A DNA stretch of 64,000 bases, taken from positions 44,792,884 to 44,856,883 of the forward strand of contig NC_092043.1 in assembly GCF_003086295.3 (NCBI RefSeq). The letters are read 5' to 3'. Origin of the DNA: Arachis hypogaea. Taxonomy: Eukaryota; Streptophyta; Magnoliopsida; Fabales; Fabaceae. The notes beneath the pieces were generated by a model that ran no database searches, was not told the origin of the DNA, and worked only from the letters and a program-made list of their open reading frames with translations. The position numbers and the translations under genes were made by a program. Position 1 is the stretch's first letter. Every line of letters starts with the position of its first letter. This document shows positions 22,074 to 35,506 of this stretch, in pieces.

Positions 22074-25000
22074 CTACAAGTTGTTGTATGGTGCCGAAGT
22101 GGGCATCTTCCGCAAACCAGTTCCTTCCTTAGTCCCAACGGCTTTGTTGGAAAGCCTTCGCTTGTACCGTTTGAGAACAGATGCCAGGTTTTCCTTCCCT
22201 TTTGGGAAAGCCACATCCCCGGCTGCAGTTCCTGTACGTCCTTTCCGGCAAGAGATCGCCATCTCCACATCCTTGATCAGGTCAAGCAGTGTCAATGCTG
22301 TTGTGCATTTTCCGCGGCCTGGTTTCGAAGTTGGGGGCAGCATCACCCCATTAGAAAGTGGGGGGCTGGACTTCTGTTGATGTGATGCCGGAACTTGAAG
22401 GCAAAAGCATGGGACCAAAGGACTGCGAGGCTTCGAAAATGCAGGATCAATGATGCCCTGCTCAAAGCACCAAAAAAGATAAAGTTAGTGGCATGGAGAA
22501 AATTATAAGCAACAATGAAGACATAAAAGGAAAAAGTTGGTGGCCCTGCAAAGGACACATTATTGATGACTGAAAAGGGTATGACATGTATAAGCAATTT
22601 ATCAATATGATCAACCAACGACAATCAAAAGAACAATAGATGCATCCACATAATTTTTACATGAATGAAGAAAGCAGCTGAAATATGTTTAGATTACTCA
22701 AGAACATGCAAACTCGTCAAGACAATTTACCTGAAGGCGATTAAGAACATAGGTGTACTTTCCCCAAAGCTCTGGCCGGCTCTCCATAAGTGAAAAATTT
22801 AGAATTCGATGAATACACCACACTCCAAAGCTTATTATTAATTCTGATCTCCAAATACATCCCTCCCCACAGTTAGGAACCGAGGACACCAACGAAGTAG
22901 AGGAATTCGCCTCATTATTCTTCATCAAAGAACCAGATTTCCCATCAGAAGAAAAATTATGAGCTTCACCCACATGGTTGCCCGGATTCATTTCCCTAGA
23001 CTCAATTTCATAAACAAATTTCTCCCTTGCTGCTACACGATCGATCAGATCCTCATCAACTCCATCGTACTGGCTAAACAGCCAATCTGACCCCTCCAAT
23101 TTTAAGAGCTTCACAATGCATAGTCTAAAAGACTGAAGAAGTTTTCTCTCAATATCCACAAATGCAGTACCTTCCTGGGTTATATTATTAGGCCTACTTC
23201 CGATACCTTCCAACCCCCCATTATGAGTTTTATCAGCTACCCCAAATTGCTCAAAAGGCTGCCTAGACCAGAGGGATGCAGTATCAAAACCAGAACTAGA
23301 GAGTGCCTCTCGATAGACTTTTGATGGAGACAGTTCATCAAAGGCCAAAGGAGCACCCGCTCTTGATTCAGAATTTGAATATAACGACAGTTCATAAGAT
23401 GCTCTACTCACAGAAGATCCATAGCCAACGGAACCATCCCATGGAGCATTTTTATTAGATGCATAACCAGCCCTGTGGGGGATGGCATATCCAGAAATGT
23501 CAGGCAAACTATGGTATTTCTTAGCATTAACTGAACCGGCCATGTTGACTGCAGGTCCAGAAGATGAATAATCATAAGAGGTCCTCTCAGATTGCAACTG
23601 GCTATTTCTAGAGGCAGCTACATTATGGAACCCAGGCGGTTGGCCCACACCTAAACCATTACTGTGCAACTTCTTTGCCAAAGCATAGGCAACTGAATCC
23701 CTGTAGTTCGTATTAGCTATGGAAGCGGCTTTCAACTGTGGCAACTCCATTGGACCATTTAAGTTATCCAAATTTCTCCCTTTATCAACCTGGCTAAGAT
23801 AGGATGCAGCTTGATACCCATGTATTGTTGCTGGCTGATAATCCCGAGCCTCAGATGAAGGCAAATTACGCACACTGGAATAGCGTCTCTCGCCAGAATC
23901 AGAAGATAAAGGCAAATTACGCACACTGGAATAGCGTCTCTCGCCAGAATCACCAGATGAAGGCAAATTAGACACACTGGAATAGCGTCTCTCACCAGAA
24001 TCAAGGATATTGCGGCCAGAGTTCTGTACATATGCATCTAGTAATTGCATGGGATTCGCATGCATTGAAGAACTCCTTTGAATACCATATGAAGACTCCA
24101 AGCTACTTTGCATCCTACGCTGATCGGAGCTGTCATATGGACCTGAGTTGAGTACACTGTTGGAACCGCTACCTCCAACAGATGCTAAATAATCAGGATA
24201 GTCCTTTCCAAAGGAATCTATTTTCTGCATGGAACCAGTGAGCCTTGAATCTGATCCCATTGCTATCAAAACATCCAGCTTCTTTGCCCTTGCTTCTGTG
24301 GTTGCTTGCCCATGGAAATCATAAAGTTGCCCCCAAAATTCATCAAGAATAGCAGCTAGCTGACGTCTTGCTGCACGCCCTAAGCCTGCTAATCTTGAGA
24401 GACTTCCAATGCTATTCCCACCTTCTTCACTCTTCCCACTAAAACTCCTGAATGACGGAGGGCCATCTAATGTTGTAGATAGGGGACTTGCGGAGACCAC
24501 TTTGGATGATTCTTCATTTTCCCATGAGTCTCCATCATCATCATCATCCCTTTCAGCAGTCGAATCTTCCCCAACCTCCTCAACTGGGGCATTACTTTCT
24601 ATTTTTATAGTTTCAGTATCTTCCATTTTAAAAACAGAAGTGTCATCAGTTACCATTGATACTGCTTCTGACTCTGGTTTGTAAGCCAACTCCTTAGTAA
24701 GAGCTTTAGGAGAACCGGGAAATGAAGCAATAGATTGACTCTCCCTTACAGCAGTCACATGGAGATCAGGCTCCAGTATAGTTTCAGGTAAATTAGAATG
24801 AACCGGTACATCTGTGTAGTCCAAGGTCCTTGCTGGAGCTGGGGTTGGCTCCCTCAGCCGAGCACCTGCATCTCCATGATACCTTGTTTCAGCAACATTT
24901 GATTCCTCACCGACGACAAATGGATTTGGCACAGCCTCTGGCACATCCAAGTTCCATGCCTGAGCATCTAATTGGACACTGGCAGATCTTAACGGAGTGG

Positions 25001-28000
25001 CAGCCAACCATACCATCAAACTTAATGATGCAAAAGCAATGGTAAGAATAAATAAATACGAAAAAGACACACCACTCCCTGCATTCCATCTCAAATCACC
25101 CACCCAATCACTACTGCCAAACATCATTTCAACAACAAAGACAATATTCAAGCCAAGCATACCAATAAATATGATCAGTGCCAAAAGTTCCTCAAACTGA
25201 GACATCTTGTGTACATCCATTAGTGATCTAGACGTAGCAACTCGGAAAAGGGGGATCACAGAAGATGGAAGTTGCAAAGCGACCAAAACCTGAGTGAATA
25301 TAAGTAGCTGGTACAATCCTTCAGCTCCTGAACTCCAAACACAATAAAGTGCAGGCAGAACAGCAATCACTCTAATTGTAGCATAATGAAGCCAACCTGG
25401 AATATCCAATTTTAGGAAACTTTGCACAACTACTTCTCCACCAAAACCCCAATTTAATGCTGTAATTTGATTTGCAAGAAACACAATGAGAAAAAGAACA
25501 GACAGAGCTACCGGGCTACGCAACACCTGCAACAAGAATATTCAAATCATATTTGTTAAGAATGTGCAGATAACAGGATGCTCTAGGTAAATATTCTGAA
25601 GTAAACTAATTACAGAGGAAGAGAGACCTGTTCCATTGGTGATAATGCATCCTGAAAAGTAAGCAAAACAAGGCCCATACTGTGGAACTCATTTGCTGAG
25701 GTGCTCATCACAGCATTATTTACCAAATAAAGACAACTGAAGACACATAAGATAGCCCAAAAATGGTTATGACATAAGGCATCCTTAGAAATGTTTGTTG
25801 GTCCTTGATGCCACTGCAGAAAAAAAAAATGTCAATTCAGATTGGCAAAACAAATAACTGCTAACAATATGACAGAGAACATGATGCACAATATTCCCCC
25901 CACACCTAAGCAACATACAAACCTCAGCAAGAAAGCTCTATAGCTTAACCAGGAGGTTGCCATATGGCTTATAAGAAACATAATTAGGAATTACATCTAA
26001 ATTCTGCCTGCAAATGCTTTCAGAATTAGCAATACACTTTTATACATTTCTTCTCCAAGACACACTGATTTTTTTTTTTTTTTTGCAAGATAAAATAGAA
26101 ATTCATTGAAATGAGGAGAAGCGTAATACAAAAAGTGGGGATAAGGGATCCCTATACAAAAGAAAATAGATGCTAGGCATCTAATCCTATCCCATAAAAA
26201 CGAGCTTGTTAGAAATAAAGGTATTTTGGGAAATTCTGTTAGAGGATATAAAGAAAAGGGACTATAAGAAGGAGCATGAGTACTGGAGTGCATTTCTTAC
26301 GCACACACACATAATGATACCAGCATATTACAACATCCTTCTAAATAAAGTCATCCATAGGATGAATCAAACTACACTGTAAGAATATCTACTAAGAACC
26401 CTCTGAAAATAGAAGCTACAAGGTAAGTGACATTGTTTGGATGAATCATTGGCTCCAATAGTAACATTGTTAAAGAGAAACTATGTTAATGCGCCTTGTG
26501 TTAGAACAAGCTCAGCAAATCTAGAATCAGATCATGGTACTAATAAAAAATAATAATAAATAAACTCCACATATGAGACTATTTACCGAATGACTTCAAC
26601 ATTGAAAATAGATCTAGCGATAAAGATGAAATTTCATTTTAAGTTAATTCCTGCTATATGACAGTCAATGAGCCAGCTTCCATGTAAATATCAATCTAAA
26701 GCACTGGCATAATTGCATTTATTTCCCCTCATAAGGGTACTATTAAGCAAATAATGTAACCATACATGACATAACAAAAGGGACAATGCAACTTGAGGGG
26801 CAAGAGAAAAAGCAGTCAAAACACATTTTGGTTTTGACCATTCAAACTAGCAAAGGGTTAAACATTTGACCAACATAATTTTCAAAACTTCACTAGATAA
26901 TGCAACAATATGAGGATGTAACAATTGTGAGATAAAGTATAAAGGACTCGAAATTCAACAATTTTAACTAATGGCCAGCACTGCTTAAAGTGCCTATCTC
27001 CTTGGGCGTAAGATTTACCAAAGATAACACACCTACAGTGGTGAGGTGATTGTCTCTCCAAGCCCACCATCCTACTACAAGATGCAGATATTTCATATAT
27101 ATCAAAATACAAAGAAGCAAAACAGAGCTGCAAATATCTCCACATGGTAAAATGAGAGGAAAACATACTTGTACAATTGAGGAATGAAGGTAAAAGTTGT
27201 GAGGCACAAGAGTTGCTCCCAGAAGACTCATTAGCACAAAGGCAATCTCCCCGCTCAGCTTTATTTGTATTCCATTCACAGATAATGGATTTTCTGGTCG
27301 GTTGATAAGTAATCCAAGTACAACAAGAACTAAGACAAAGCCTGCTACATATTGGCCTAGGATCTTGGCCTTCTCAATGTCCTAGACAAAGAGAAACTAG
27401 TAAATACAATTGATTAACAAAGGTTGGTAAACACACAAGGAATAATACTTACAAGGAGGCCAGCAAGAAGCAGATGAAACACAGCACTGGTGGCAGTTAG
27501 AAAAACACAAGTGAACAAATCCCACCCAAAAATAAGATTTAACCCTTGTGCCACTCCCAAGATCTTGCAAAACAGGTAAAATAATAGGTTCAGGTCAGTG
27601 AACTACTTTGCTGAACCAACCGTTATGTAAAAGGTTGATCTTGGGTAAGAATATTACCATGTTAAGGTCTAGAATAATCACTGAAAGCTCTGCTTGAACC
27701 CCAAGAAGCATGCATGTCCATGTATCATACTCGTTGCTGCAAATCTTTTGAGAAAGAAAGTAAAGTTAGTCTACATTGAACGTAAGCTAAGTGTCCACAT
27801 GTATTGATAGAGGGAACGAGTCTTATGTTTAGGTTCAATTCCTCTTGAAACTGACATATATAAATACCCTTCAAACTTCAAATTTCCAAGCATGTAGCTA
27901 TATTTTTTACAGGTGTTAATCAGCAAGGTGTTACACTAATAAGCAGAAATAAAACTAATGAGTCGTTTGGAAAAAGTTAATTTCAGGCCATAAAATAGTG

Positions 28001-28334
28001 GAGCTGCAGAAATTTCCGAAATAAAAGATGTACAACATAGAATTAGAACAGTTGTTTAAAAACCCCAAAGAGGAAGAAAGGATACCTGAGCAAGATCTCT
28101 TTCAGTGACTATACCAATTCTTGCAGATATATACTGACAGAAGATAGCAGCAAGATTGAAAATTAGCATAAAAGCCATCAGATCAAACCCAAAACGTGCA
28201 CCACCTTCAACAGTTGCCACCCACTTTCCAGGGTCAATATATCCTATTGAAATCAAAAGCACAGGTATAACAGCAGGAAGCGACCGATCAAGGAAGCCAC
28301 GCTGGTGGTTAGCATTCAATCTCCCTGCTTCCAT
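22074..28334 (-). CDS. EIN2: ETHYLENE-INSENSITIVE 2 (EIN2), copy 1
   Basis: EIN2 is the ER membrane protein between receptor/CTR1 and EIN3 in ethylene signalling; its C-terminal part is cleaved and goes to nucleus and P-bodies (family knowledge). Coding exons on the minus strand: 28334-28086, 27744-27658, 27563-27453, 27381-27169, 25813-25628, 25526-22731, 22457-22074. All introns are GT-AG and phase 0, giving 1341 codons plus TAG. Residues about 15-460 form the NRAMP-like membrane domain (start [27 protein letters not shown] in exon 4). The rest is the long C-terminal domain, with an acidic stretch ERDDDDDGD, the conserved [19 protein letters not shown], a Ser-rich 17-residue repeat in three copies (about 790-837) and the nuclear-localisation motif LKRYKRRL (about 1309-1316). 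Start chosen at the ATG that begins the conserved N-terminus. Ile at 195 replaces the Ser seen in copy 2. Confidence 0.97.
23862..24003 (-). repeat. 51-bp minisatellite in EIN2 copy 1, three units
   Basis: Units start at 23862, 23913 and 23964 with exact 51-bp spacing. Each encodes SGERRYSSV-(R/S)-NLP plus linker. Copy 2 has two units at the same place, so unit number changed after the gene duplication. Confidence 0.9.
26072..26293 (-). mobile_element. Retroelement 3' end in EIN2 copy 1 intron 5
   Basis: A T-run at 26070-26084 on the plus strand (poly(A) on the minus) is followed by about 200 bp ending near CATTTCTTA, with CACTTTTTGTATTACG-type text on the minus strand that resembles a LINE 3' end. 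It sits in the intron between exons 5 and 4. The same insertion is present in copy 2. Confidence 0.5.
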
Positions 28335-29224
28335 TTTACTCTGATATTGTAACACCAACAATAAGGCTACCGCGAAAAAAGGCAATACTCAGAGGGATGC
28401 TATCAAGTAGCGAAAACTCTCACTGCACCAATGATAATCATATAACTGCAACTTAACTATATTCATATGGAAAGACGTCATCGCCTACATGACAATGATC
28501 AACACGGTAGCAGCTTCACATATAAACTATAACCAGCCAGCTGATACAATTATTTGCAAACAATTCACGAAAGGGCATAATCCTTATATCCCTGCCGTTT
28601 GACTAAATGTTTTAGACAAAAGCTAGTTATCATCGAATACATATGTAGTCAGTGTTCCTGATCAAGTCAACCCTGATATACAATCACAAAAATATTTTAC
28701 AACACCCCCAAATAAATATTTCATTCATCAACACATCATGACCAAAAGTGAATCCAATTCACGACAAAGCTCACAATGAAAAGACCCACAGATAAATTCA
28801 ATCACTTCCTCTTCAATCTGCTTGAATCCTGCATCAAATTGATTCAAAAACAGCATTATTACCGTAATTAAAAAATAGAAAGAAAAAATAAAACAAAATA
28901 AAAAATACAGAACATGTTAAAAACAGAGGAATAAGCATCAACGAAGAAAGCATCATCATCCCGATTAGATTACATTCAAGGTTCCAGAAATGCAAAGCAC
29001 ACAGTGACACTAATTAAAGGCAACAAAATATAAAAGCAGAGAATCACAGATTTATCAGCCTAAAAATCCAAGACAAATAAATGAAGAAAGAGAAAGGGGA
29101 TAAAAACAAAACCCTACAGTGGATAAAGCTCAAAAGAAGCTCAAGCTTTTGAAAAAGATAAGAACGAAAAGGGAAACGTAGACTTGGATCTGATGAAGCA
29201 TGTGATAGAAGAAAACAGTTGCAC

Positions 29225-29395
29225 AAATTTGAAGACTTAGTATATAGTTAACCAGTTAGTTAGGGTTCTGGAGAGAAGAAAATCTATAACCTCTTCTTCA
29301 GCTTCTTCTTCTCTCGTCTCAATTTCAGGCGCTCTCTTCTTTTCTTTGTATCTGTGTCTATTTACTCCAACGAAGCAGATCTCACACACTCCCAC
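29225..29395 (-). promoter_or_regulatory. EIN2 copy 1 putative 5' leader exon / transcription start zone
   Basis: A GA-rich leader (GAAGAAGAAGCTGAAGAAGAGG on the minus strand, shown here in words as a GAA-rich tract) is conserved in copy 2 at about 43025-43190. It lies about 0.9 kb upstream of the ATG, implying a 5' UTR intron. The exact start and splice sites are not resolved. Confidence 0.4.
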
Positions 29396-29747
29396 AACAC
29401 CATCGCTATCACATAATTGTGATTATTTTATTATATTAATATAATTGGATAGTAATTATTGGAGACTTTAAATAAATTGTTTGTCCATAAAATATTATTT
29501 TTGTATTAGTCTCTATAAATTTATCAATTATCATGATTATTTAACACTTAATTGATAATGTTATAAAATACGAAATTATTTATGGATCATGATGTCATCT
29601 GAGTATAGAGAGAGAGAGATATTTGGGAGAAGATTATAAAGAAAATTGTGTGGGGCTTCAGTTCCAGTTACCAAATGGGAGTGTGTGTAACTGTGAGTGT
29701 ATTTCAAACGAAGGGTAAAACTGTAAAAGAGCTCAATAAAAAGCCTG

Positions 29748-30130
29748 GAGTTTACCATTTTCCCCTTTTCTTTTTCTTTCCGCATGTGGTTTATTTTAAT
29801 CAAGTAACGCCATATTAATCACAAAATTATTACACATGGAAAGTTTCTACAAGAGAATGATAAATTATTATATAATAATACTTAAGGATTAATATAACTG
29901 ATAAATACCATTTTAAAAGACACAAATGATTAATAAATTTTTAATTATTTTAAATTTTTTTCCTTTTGTTTTCTTTCTGCATGTGGTTTATTTTAATCAA
30001 GTAACTCCTTATTAATTACAAAATTATTAAACATGAAAAGTTTCTGAAATTGACTGAAAAAGAAGGATAACTTTCTATAATAAGAATTTATATAACTGAC
30101 AAATATAATTTTGAAAGACACGAATAATGA
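29748..30130. repeat. Local tandem duplication upstream of EIN2 copy 1
   Basis: About 29755-29940 and 29945-30130 share CTTTC-(C/T)-GCATGTGGTTTATTTTAATC, AAGTAAC...CC-TATTAAT and ATGGAAAGTTTCT-like text. The unit is about 185 bp. Copy 2 (43600-43780) has the unit only once. Confidence 0.75.
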
Positions 30131-30504
30131 ATAAATTTATAATTAATTTAAAAATATAATAAAAATACTTTTTTAAGTAACGAAAGAATTTTATATTTGT
30201 AAATAATTTATAAATTTAATTTAAAGATTTGTAGAAATGTTTGCATAAAAATTTATAAGTGTATACAGAAAGTCGAAATAAAATATAAATAGTAGATTTT
30301 TTTTAAGTTAGGAGTGAGACTCAAATCAGCGACTTCTAAATAAATATGGAAAGACTATACTATTTGAGTTATAGCTCATTTATAATATTAGACATCCTTT
30401 TTATTTTTAAAAAATTTTGGTCATTTGCTAAAAAAATCACTTGTTGTAAAATCACTAAATTTTAAAAATAAAATACATATTTTTATTTTAAAAAATTAAC
30501 TATA

Positions 30505-30658
30505 CTATATGTACACCAAAATCAATCACTAAAATCAATCACTAATATAAAATATATGTTACATATTAAAAATAAATTAAACCACATATATATTTTATAC
30601 ACAAATATATTGATAGTTAATTTTAGAGACTAATTTTGATTTACAAATAACATTTTTG
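30505..30658 (-). mobile_element. Small MITE-like repeat (TTAATTTTAGxGTACA family)
   Basis: Shares TAAACCACATAT-(G/A)-TATTT and ATACACAAATA with the reverse complement of 48640-48790, in opposite orientation. About 150 bp, non-coding. Confidence 0.55.
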
Positions 30659-30692
30659 TAAAAAATACATATTACAAAAAAATTACATCAAA

Positions 30693-30982
30693 GAGTCTGT
30701 TTAGGTCACTTTTTAAGAATTATTTTCTAAGTTTTCTTAAGATCTTTAAAAAAATATAATTTGATATTAGGATTCACGTAAAATATTTTTTATTTATCAA
30801 TTATATTTAAATAAAATAATATAAAAATATTTTTTAAAAATAAAAAATATTAAATAAGATGTAAATTATTATTTCTAAACAAAAATTTTTTATTTTCTAA
30901 TGCTTTTGTTTTTATTTTTAAGATTTTGCCCAACAAACTAAAAAATAAAAAAATTAATAATTTAATGACACTTAAATAAGTT
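30693..30982. mobile_element. MITE-like repeat, copy of the 3181-3568 family
   Basis: Begins GTCTGTTTAGGTCAC and ends TTAATGACACTTAAATAAG. Its right half matches the 3181-3568 element (TTTTGCCCAACAAACTAAAAA region). Non-coding and diverged. Confidence 0.5.
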
Positions 30983-32879
30983 TAAAATCTAATATCTAAA
31001 ATCTTCTGAAAATATATATATAATATCTAATTATTTTGGTTAACTCACCTAATCTTTTAAATAAATATTGGGGATTTTAAATTTTATTTAATGTATGTAG
31101 CAATTTGTTAATCAGCAATAAATCTTTAAATAAAATTTAAAACTTGCGATAGATTAATATTTAATATGTCGAATTAAAAAATATTATAAAAATAAAAAGA
31201 ATAATATGTTAATATGACATTAGTTTTTTTGAAGTATATGACATTAATTTTTTTTGAGGTATGCAATTTAAGAATTTATATCAACATCTATTTAACGCAT
31301 CAAATAAAATATGTGAAAAGACTAACTCATTTATTTATGAATTAAATTCAATATCAAATTTATTATTGGAATTTGTTTTTTAATATTGGTCCATTGGGTG
31401 AATTTCTCCACAAAAAAAAAAGAATCCACTGTTTAGATTAGAGTTTATAAATGAGAGTTTGTATAAAATTGATTTTAAAAACTTGATTTTGATAAAGAGT
31501 GAGTTGATGTTAATGTAATTTATGTTTGGTAATTTTGTACCAAAATAGATTATAATAAAATGAACGTGGTTTGGATTACATTCATTCAAAATTACGTTTA
31601 GATAAAAATTACTAAAAAAGACATAAATTTATATCAATCAAAATTATATTATTTTAAAACTCTTTGACTATAATTTTTGTAAAAGAATTTAAATTTATGT
31701 GTTAAAATTTAGTGCTCTTTTAGTTATAATTTGTTAGTACTCTTCTTTAGTACTCTTTTTATATTTAATTAAATTTTTTTAATAAAATTTATATTATAAA
31801 GTTTAACAATGATAAATAAAATATATACTAATTTAAGAACATATAGTAAAAAATATACAAAGTCAAATAAAAAATAAAGTTCTATAAAAAAGTACGTATT
31901 AATAAAAATGATTAAAAAATTTATATGAACAATTACTAAAAATTTTATTAAAAAATACAATATTATACACAAGTGAACATAAAAAAAATCTCTAAACAAA
32001 AATATTCATACTATTAACAAGAAAAATAAATGAAAACTGATAAAAATTAAAACTTAATAAAAGGTACTAATAATAATACTAAAAAAATATTTGTTTAAAA
32101 AAAAAAGTCAACAATTTTGAATATTGTTTTTGGTATCTTTTATTGTAAATGAGATTGAATGATAAAATTAGTAGAAGGTCAATTAATTTTTTAATCTATT
32201 ATGTGAACGCAAAAGCTAAGTACAAAAGTTACAATTTGTTATTTTTAGTGAATGAAAGTTCAAATTCAAAATCATGTTCGCGTTTAAAAAAAAAAGTTAA
32301 TTAAACAAAAATTACAGCATTCAAGCAGATTCAACATACTTCTTGTGCTATCAACGTGGCGTTTAACACTGTTGTGGGAACCGCCATTTGACACGAAGAA
32401 AAAACGCCAAACGTTGTTGACTACAAACGTCGGCAACATTTTGAGTAAAACGTCAGTAAATCACACGTTTTGTTCTACATAAACTACACGTGGCGTCGCC
32501 TCTCTCTTCCCGGTCGCTTAACCTAGCCAGTAGCAACCCTATCCTTTTTTTTTTCTTTGGTCCCTTTCAGTTCTTCCATGTAAAAATTTAAGTGTAGTCG
32601 ACTTTATATAAATTGATAGTTAAAAATCGTTAAATAATTTTTATCTAACGGCTTTCAACTATTAATTTCATGATAAACTACACTTACTTTATTTGTTGGG
32701 TTATTAGTTATTATTATTAATTTGTTTTAAGCTAAAAATAATATAAAAAATAGTTTTAATTTTTTAATATTATTTAACTATTGATGAATACTAAATAAAA
32801 TACTTATTAGTTGATTAGAAGTAGTTAGAATATAATTTTGTGGCCAAATAACAGCATCAAACCAAATAGTAGGAGAAAT

Positions 32880-33240
32880 TATAGGATTCTACTAAAGAGA
32901 AAAACGCGACAAAAATCACTCAAAAGTATTTTTTTATATAATTCAAATCAAGCTAATTCAAACTAGGAAACTAAAAGTAATTCTAATTAATAGAGAAATG
33001 TAATTCGAATTTGATCCATTCGAATTATGCATGGATTAAGTCATAGGCAGTTCGAATAAGCCAAATTCGAATTACGCATACAAGTTGACCTAAGTAGTTC
33101 AAATCACACTGATTCAAATCATGAGGGAAGCAATTTAAAGTGTAGTTCAAATCTGACTCCTTCAAATTATATATATATAATTCGAAATTGTGGGTGAGTA
33201 TGTTCGAAATTGGCTGCTTTGAATTATCAAGCCAGCCCGA
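32880..33240. repeat. Palindrome array, probable MULE terminus
   Basis: Several degenerate palindromes built on AATTCGAATT...AATTCGAATTA (for example around 32998-33028, 33049-33078 and 33175-33190). The same style of array marks the termini of the other MULEs here. No matching right terminus was found. Confidence 0.5.
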
Positions 33241-34095
33241 CATAAATCTAATCCATTCAGCTGCAGCCTGAGCAGCATCAGCTGCTCTCTTCTTTTCACA
33301 CCCTCTCTTGGTATGACCTTTTTGCAAATAGTACCTACAGGTGAATTGTCGAAGCTGTCTTTTCATGGTTGTACCTGGCTAAACTTTTTTGCTAGAACTT
33401 GGTGCCTTCATTAGAGTCCTTCCTCCTCTTTGGGTGGGTATGGATTTGGGTTTGGAAACTGTCTTAGGCTTAGGTTTGGACTCCATTTTCAAATTCACAT
33501 TGGTCTTTTTCGGTAATGCCTCTTTAGCTTGGGGCTTGTATGTTACTATGCTCAAACTTATTGGAAGGTCCTTCTCAATAGTAGTTTTCCGGGGGGGTTT
33601 CACAATCCTGGCATTCGACTTAGCTTGCTCTCCAAGATCCCTCACCTGGTCATCAACATGCACAATAACATCCTGCCCTTGTAGTATCTCAGGTTCTGAA
33701 ATACCATGTTCAATGTAGACATCAACTACCCCATTGTTCTTTTCACCCTGAGAACACATCTCTCTCAACTTATTATCAGAGTCTAAATGCCTCAAACCCA
33801 CTTTCAGGCTCATTCCTAGCACCTGCCACCAAACCTCCTTCATCGTCTCATAGCCTAGCTCTTTGAAATAATTTTTCGGGTAGAATACATCCAACTTGTC
33901 CACATCCAGATCATCCAAATAGTGCTTATTGTTAGGATAATATGTCCATCTCCCATCCTTATCCTTCTCAAAATTTCTTCCATAATGAAACATTATATTT
34001 AATACTTCGGCGTTCATCTGCAACATAACAGAAAAAAATAAACTTAACACACATGCAACACAAAAACAACAAATAACACCCACTTTATACACCAT
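33025..34095 (-). pseudogene. MuDR-like protein remnant (N-terminal domain and zinc knuckle)
   Basis: The upstream frame (34095-33379) contains MFHYGRNFEKDKDGRWTYYP and NYFKELGYETMKEVWW, typical of the N-terminal domain of MuDR-type proteins in plants, followed by a Lys/Pro-rich linker (KPKPKTVSKPKS). A second stretch (33366-33025) has FTCRYYLQKGHTKRGCEKK, a zinc knuckle in which one Cys of the CX2C pair is Tyr. The catalytic domain between them is missing. The first 20 or so residues before MLQMNAEV are probably intron or leader sequence. Non-functional as transposase. Confidence 0.65.
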
Positions 34096-35109
34096 CAGAG
34101 ATTGCCCCCTGTTCTATTGAAAAGAAACAGAGCATCTATTACCGGTTGGAACATATGAACAAGTAAAACCCTAACAACATATGGATTCCAACAAATTCTG
34201 GATGCATCATATACGAGTAACTTTAACAATCTCCCGTCCGATGAATGCAAAAAGATCCAAAAAATTAAAAAAAATTATTACCTTGAAGCTAGATTAAACG
34301 GTTCCTCAGTCGTTGCTTCATTGGCTTCCCACGAACCTTCCCCCAAGTTCAGTGCAACAATGGTAAGAAAGCAGCGAGCAAGCAGCAATGCCCTAGGCTA
34401 TCGCCACTGTCTCTGGTTATGGACGAGGAGATCAAGCGTTGAGAGAGATGAGAAAATATGAAGAAGACGTAACAAATGTCAAACTCTTTACCCAAGCAAC
34501 CATTACATTCACTGTGATCAAAACGGTGATGTTTGGGCTTTCATACGTTTCTCCCATGAAACGATGTCGTTTCGGATGTCCGACGTGGTAGTGGCTGTGC
34601 CACATAAGCAAGGCCGTCGCTGAGTCACGTCAGAATTCCACCAAAGGACCATTATGTTACCCAAAGCGCAATCTGAAAGACATAAATAGTGCAATTGGAA
34701 TCTCAAGAATTAAATCAGTGCACGAGCTGAATTTGGGAGACCACTATGAGAATTTAGTCGTAATACCTTCATTTTTATACTGTTATTCTCTCAAGAAAAT
34801 GAAACACTCACACTCGCATTCAATCTAACAAGTCCTTCTTCCTTTTCTAATACTCCAGTTATATTTTTTTAATCTAAAAAATAAAATCAATCCCCCTTGT
34901 ATTGATAATATGCTCCTCATGTATTGTGATTTTAATATTAAACTAATACAATACACCCCAACGTATTGCTGTTGCTAAATTAATTAAAAAAAAAAAACGG
35001 CTACAGCAATTCGCCTCCTTCATATTCTTAGCCCCCATCTATATGCAAAACGCCACAACATCCAATAATGGAACATTATACCAAAGCTTACCATATATTA
35101 AAAAAACTA
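34096..35109. other. Upstream remnant of the MuDR-like unit and AT-rich spacer
   Basis: 34130-34750 is of moderate base composition and may be the leader/promoter side of the MuDR-like remnant. The remainder up to the EIN2 copy 2 block is AT-rich with CAATACA-type repeats. No gene is supported. Confidence 0.45.
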
Positions 35110-35506
35110 ACCGGAAAAAGAAGCTATTTCAGGTCTACGTGTTTTCCGGCCGAAAACCAAGACGTGTTCTGGAGAACAGAAAAAAAAAAGTGTCTAAAGT
35201 TGTTTTCGTTTTCCCTTTTTGTCCTCGCAAGTTGTTGTCCCCAGCTTTTAGGCAGGACAACGTAACAAAACAAAAAACATGTCTGACCAAAATGAAGAAA
35301 TAACATGAAACTAATTTGCCATCTAGCCAATTTTTCTTTGATTTCGCTGAAAATACAATTAGATTCTTTGCCCTATGTGTATATAACATTACAAGGATTA
35401 TGATACACAGATGGAGACAGATCACTCCGTGATCTTAGAGCATGAGCTGCTGCACAATACTCATAAAATAGCCGAAGGAACACCGATTTTATTAGATTCA
35501 AAAGTA

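Larger units (their letters stand above)
21665..29945 (-). repeat. Tandem duplication block, copy 1 (EIN2 copy 1)
   Basis: Sequence matches the block at about 35110-43800 through 3' flank, exons, introns, leader and 5' flank. Both left ends share ACGTGTTTTCCGG and AAAATGAAGAAA-like text, both right ends share AAGTAACGCCATATTAAT. Boundaries are approximate because similarity fades gradually into AT-rich DNA. Confidence 0.85.
30131..32879. other. AT-rich intergenic DNA between the EIN2 blocks
   Basis: Contains two recognisable repeats (30505-30658 and 30693-30982, listed separately) and a less AT-rich patch at 32340-32540 with GTGGCGTTTAACAC and CACGTGGCGTCGCC. No gene is supported. Confidence 0.55.

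Noticed and set aside
24409..24684. Open frames antisense to EIN2 exon 6 (also 37885-38160)
   Set aside because: Mirror the codon bias of the large EIN2 exon and carry no independent evidence.
33389..33718. 109-codon plus-strand frame
   Set aside because: Antisense shadow of the MuDR-like remnant.
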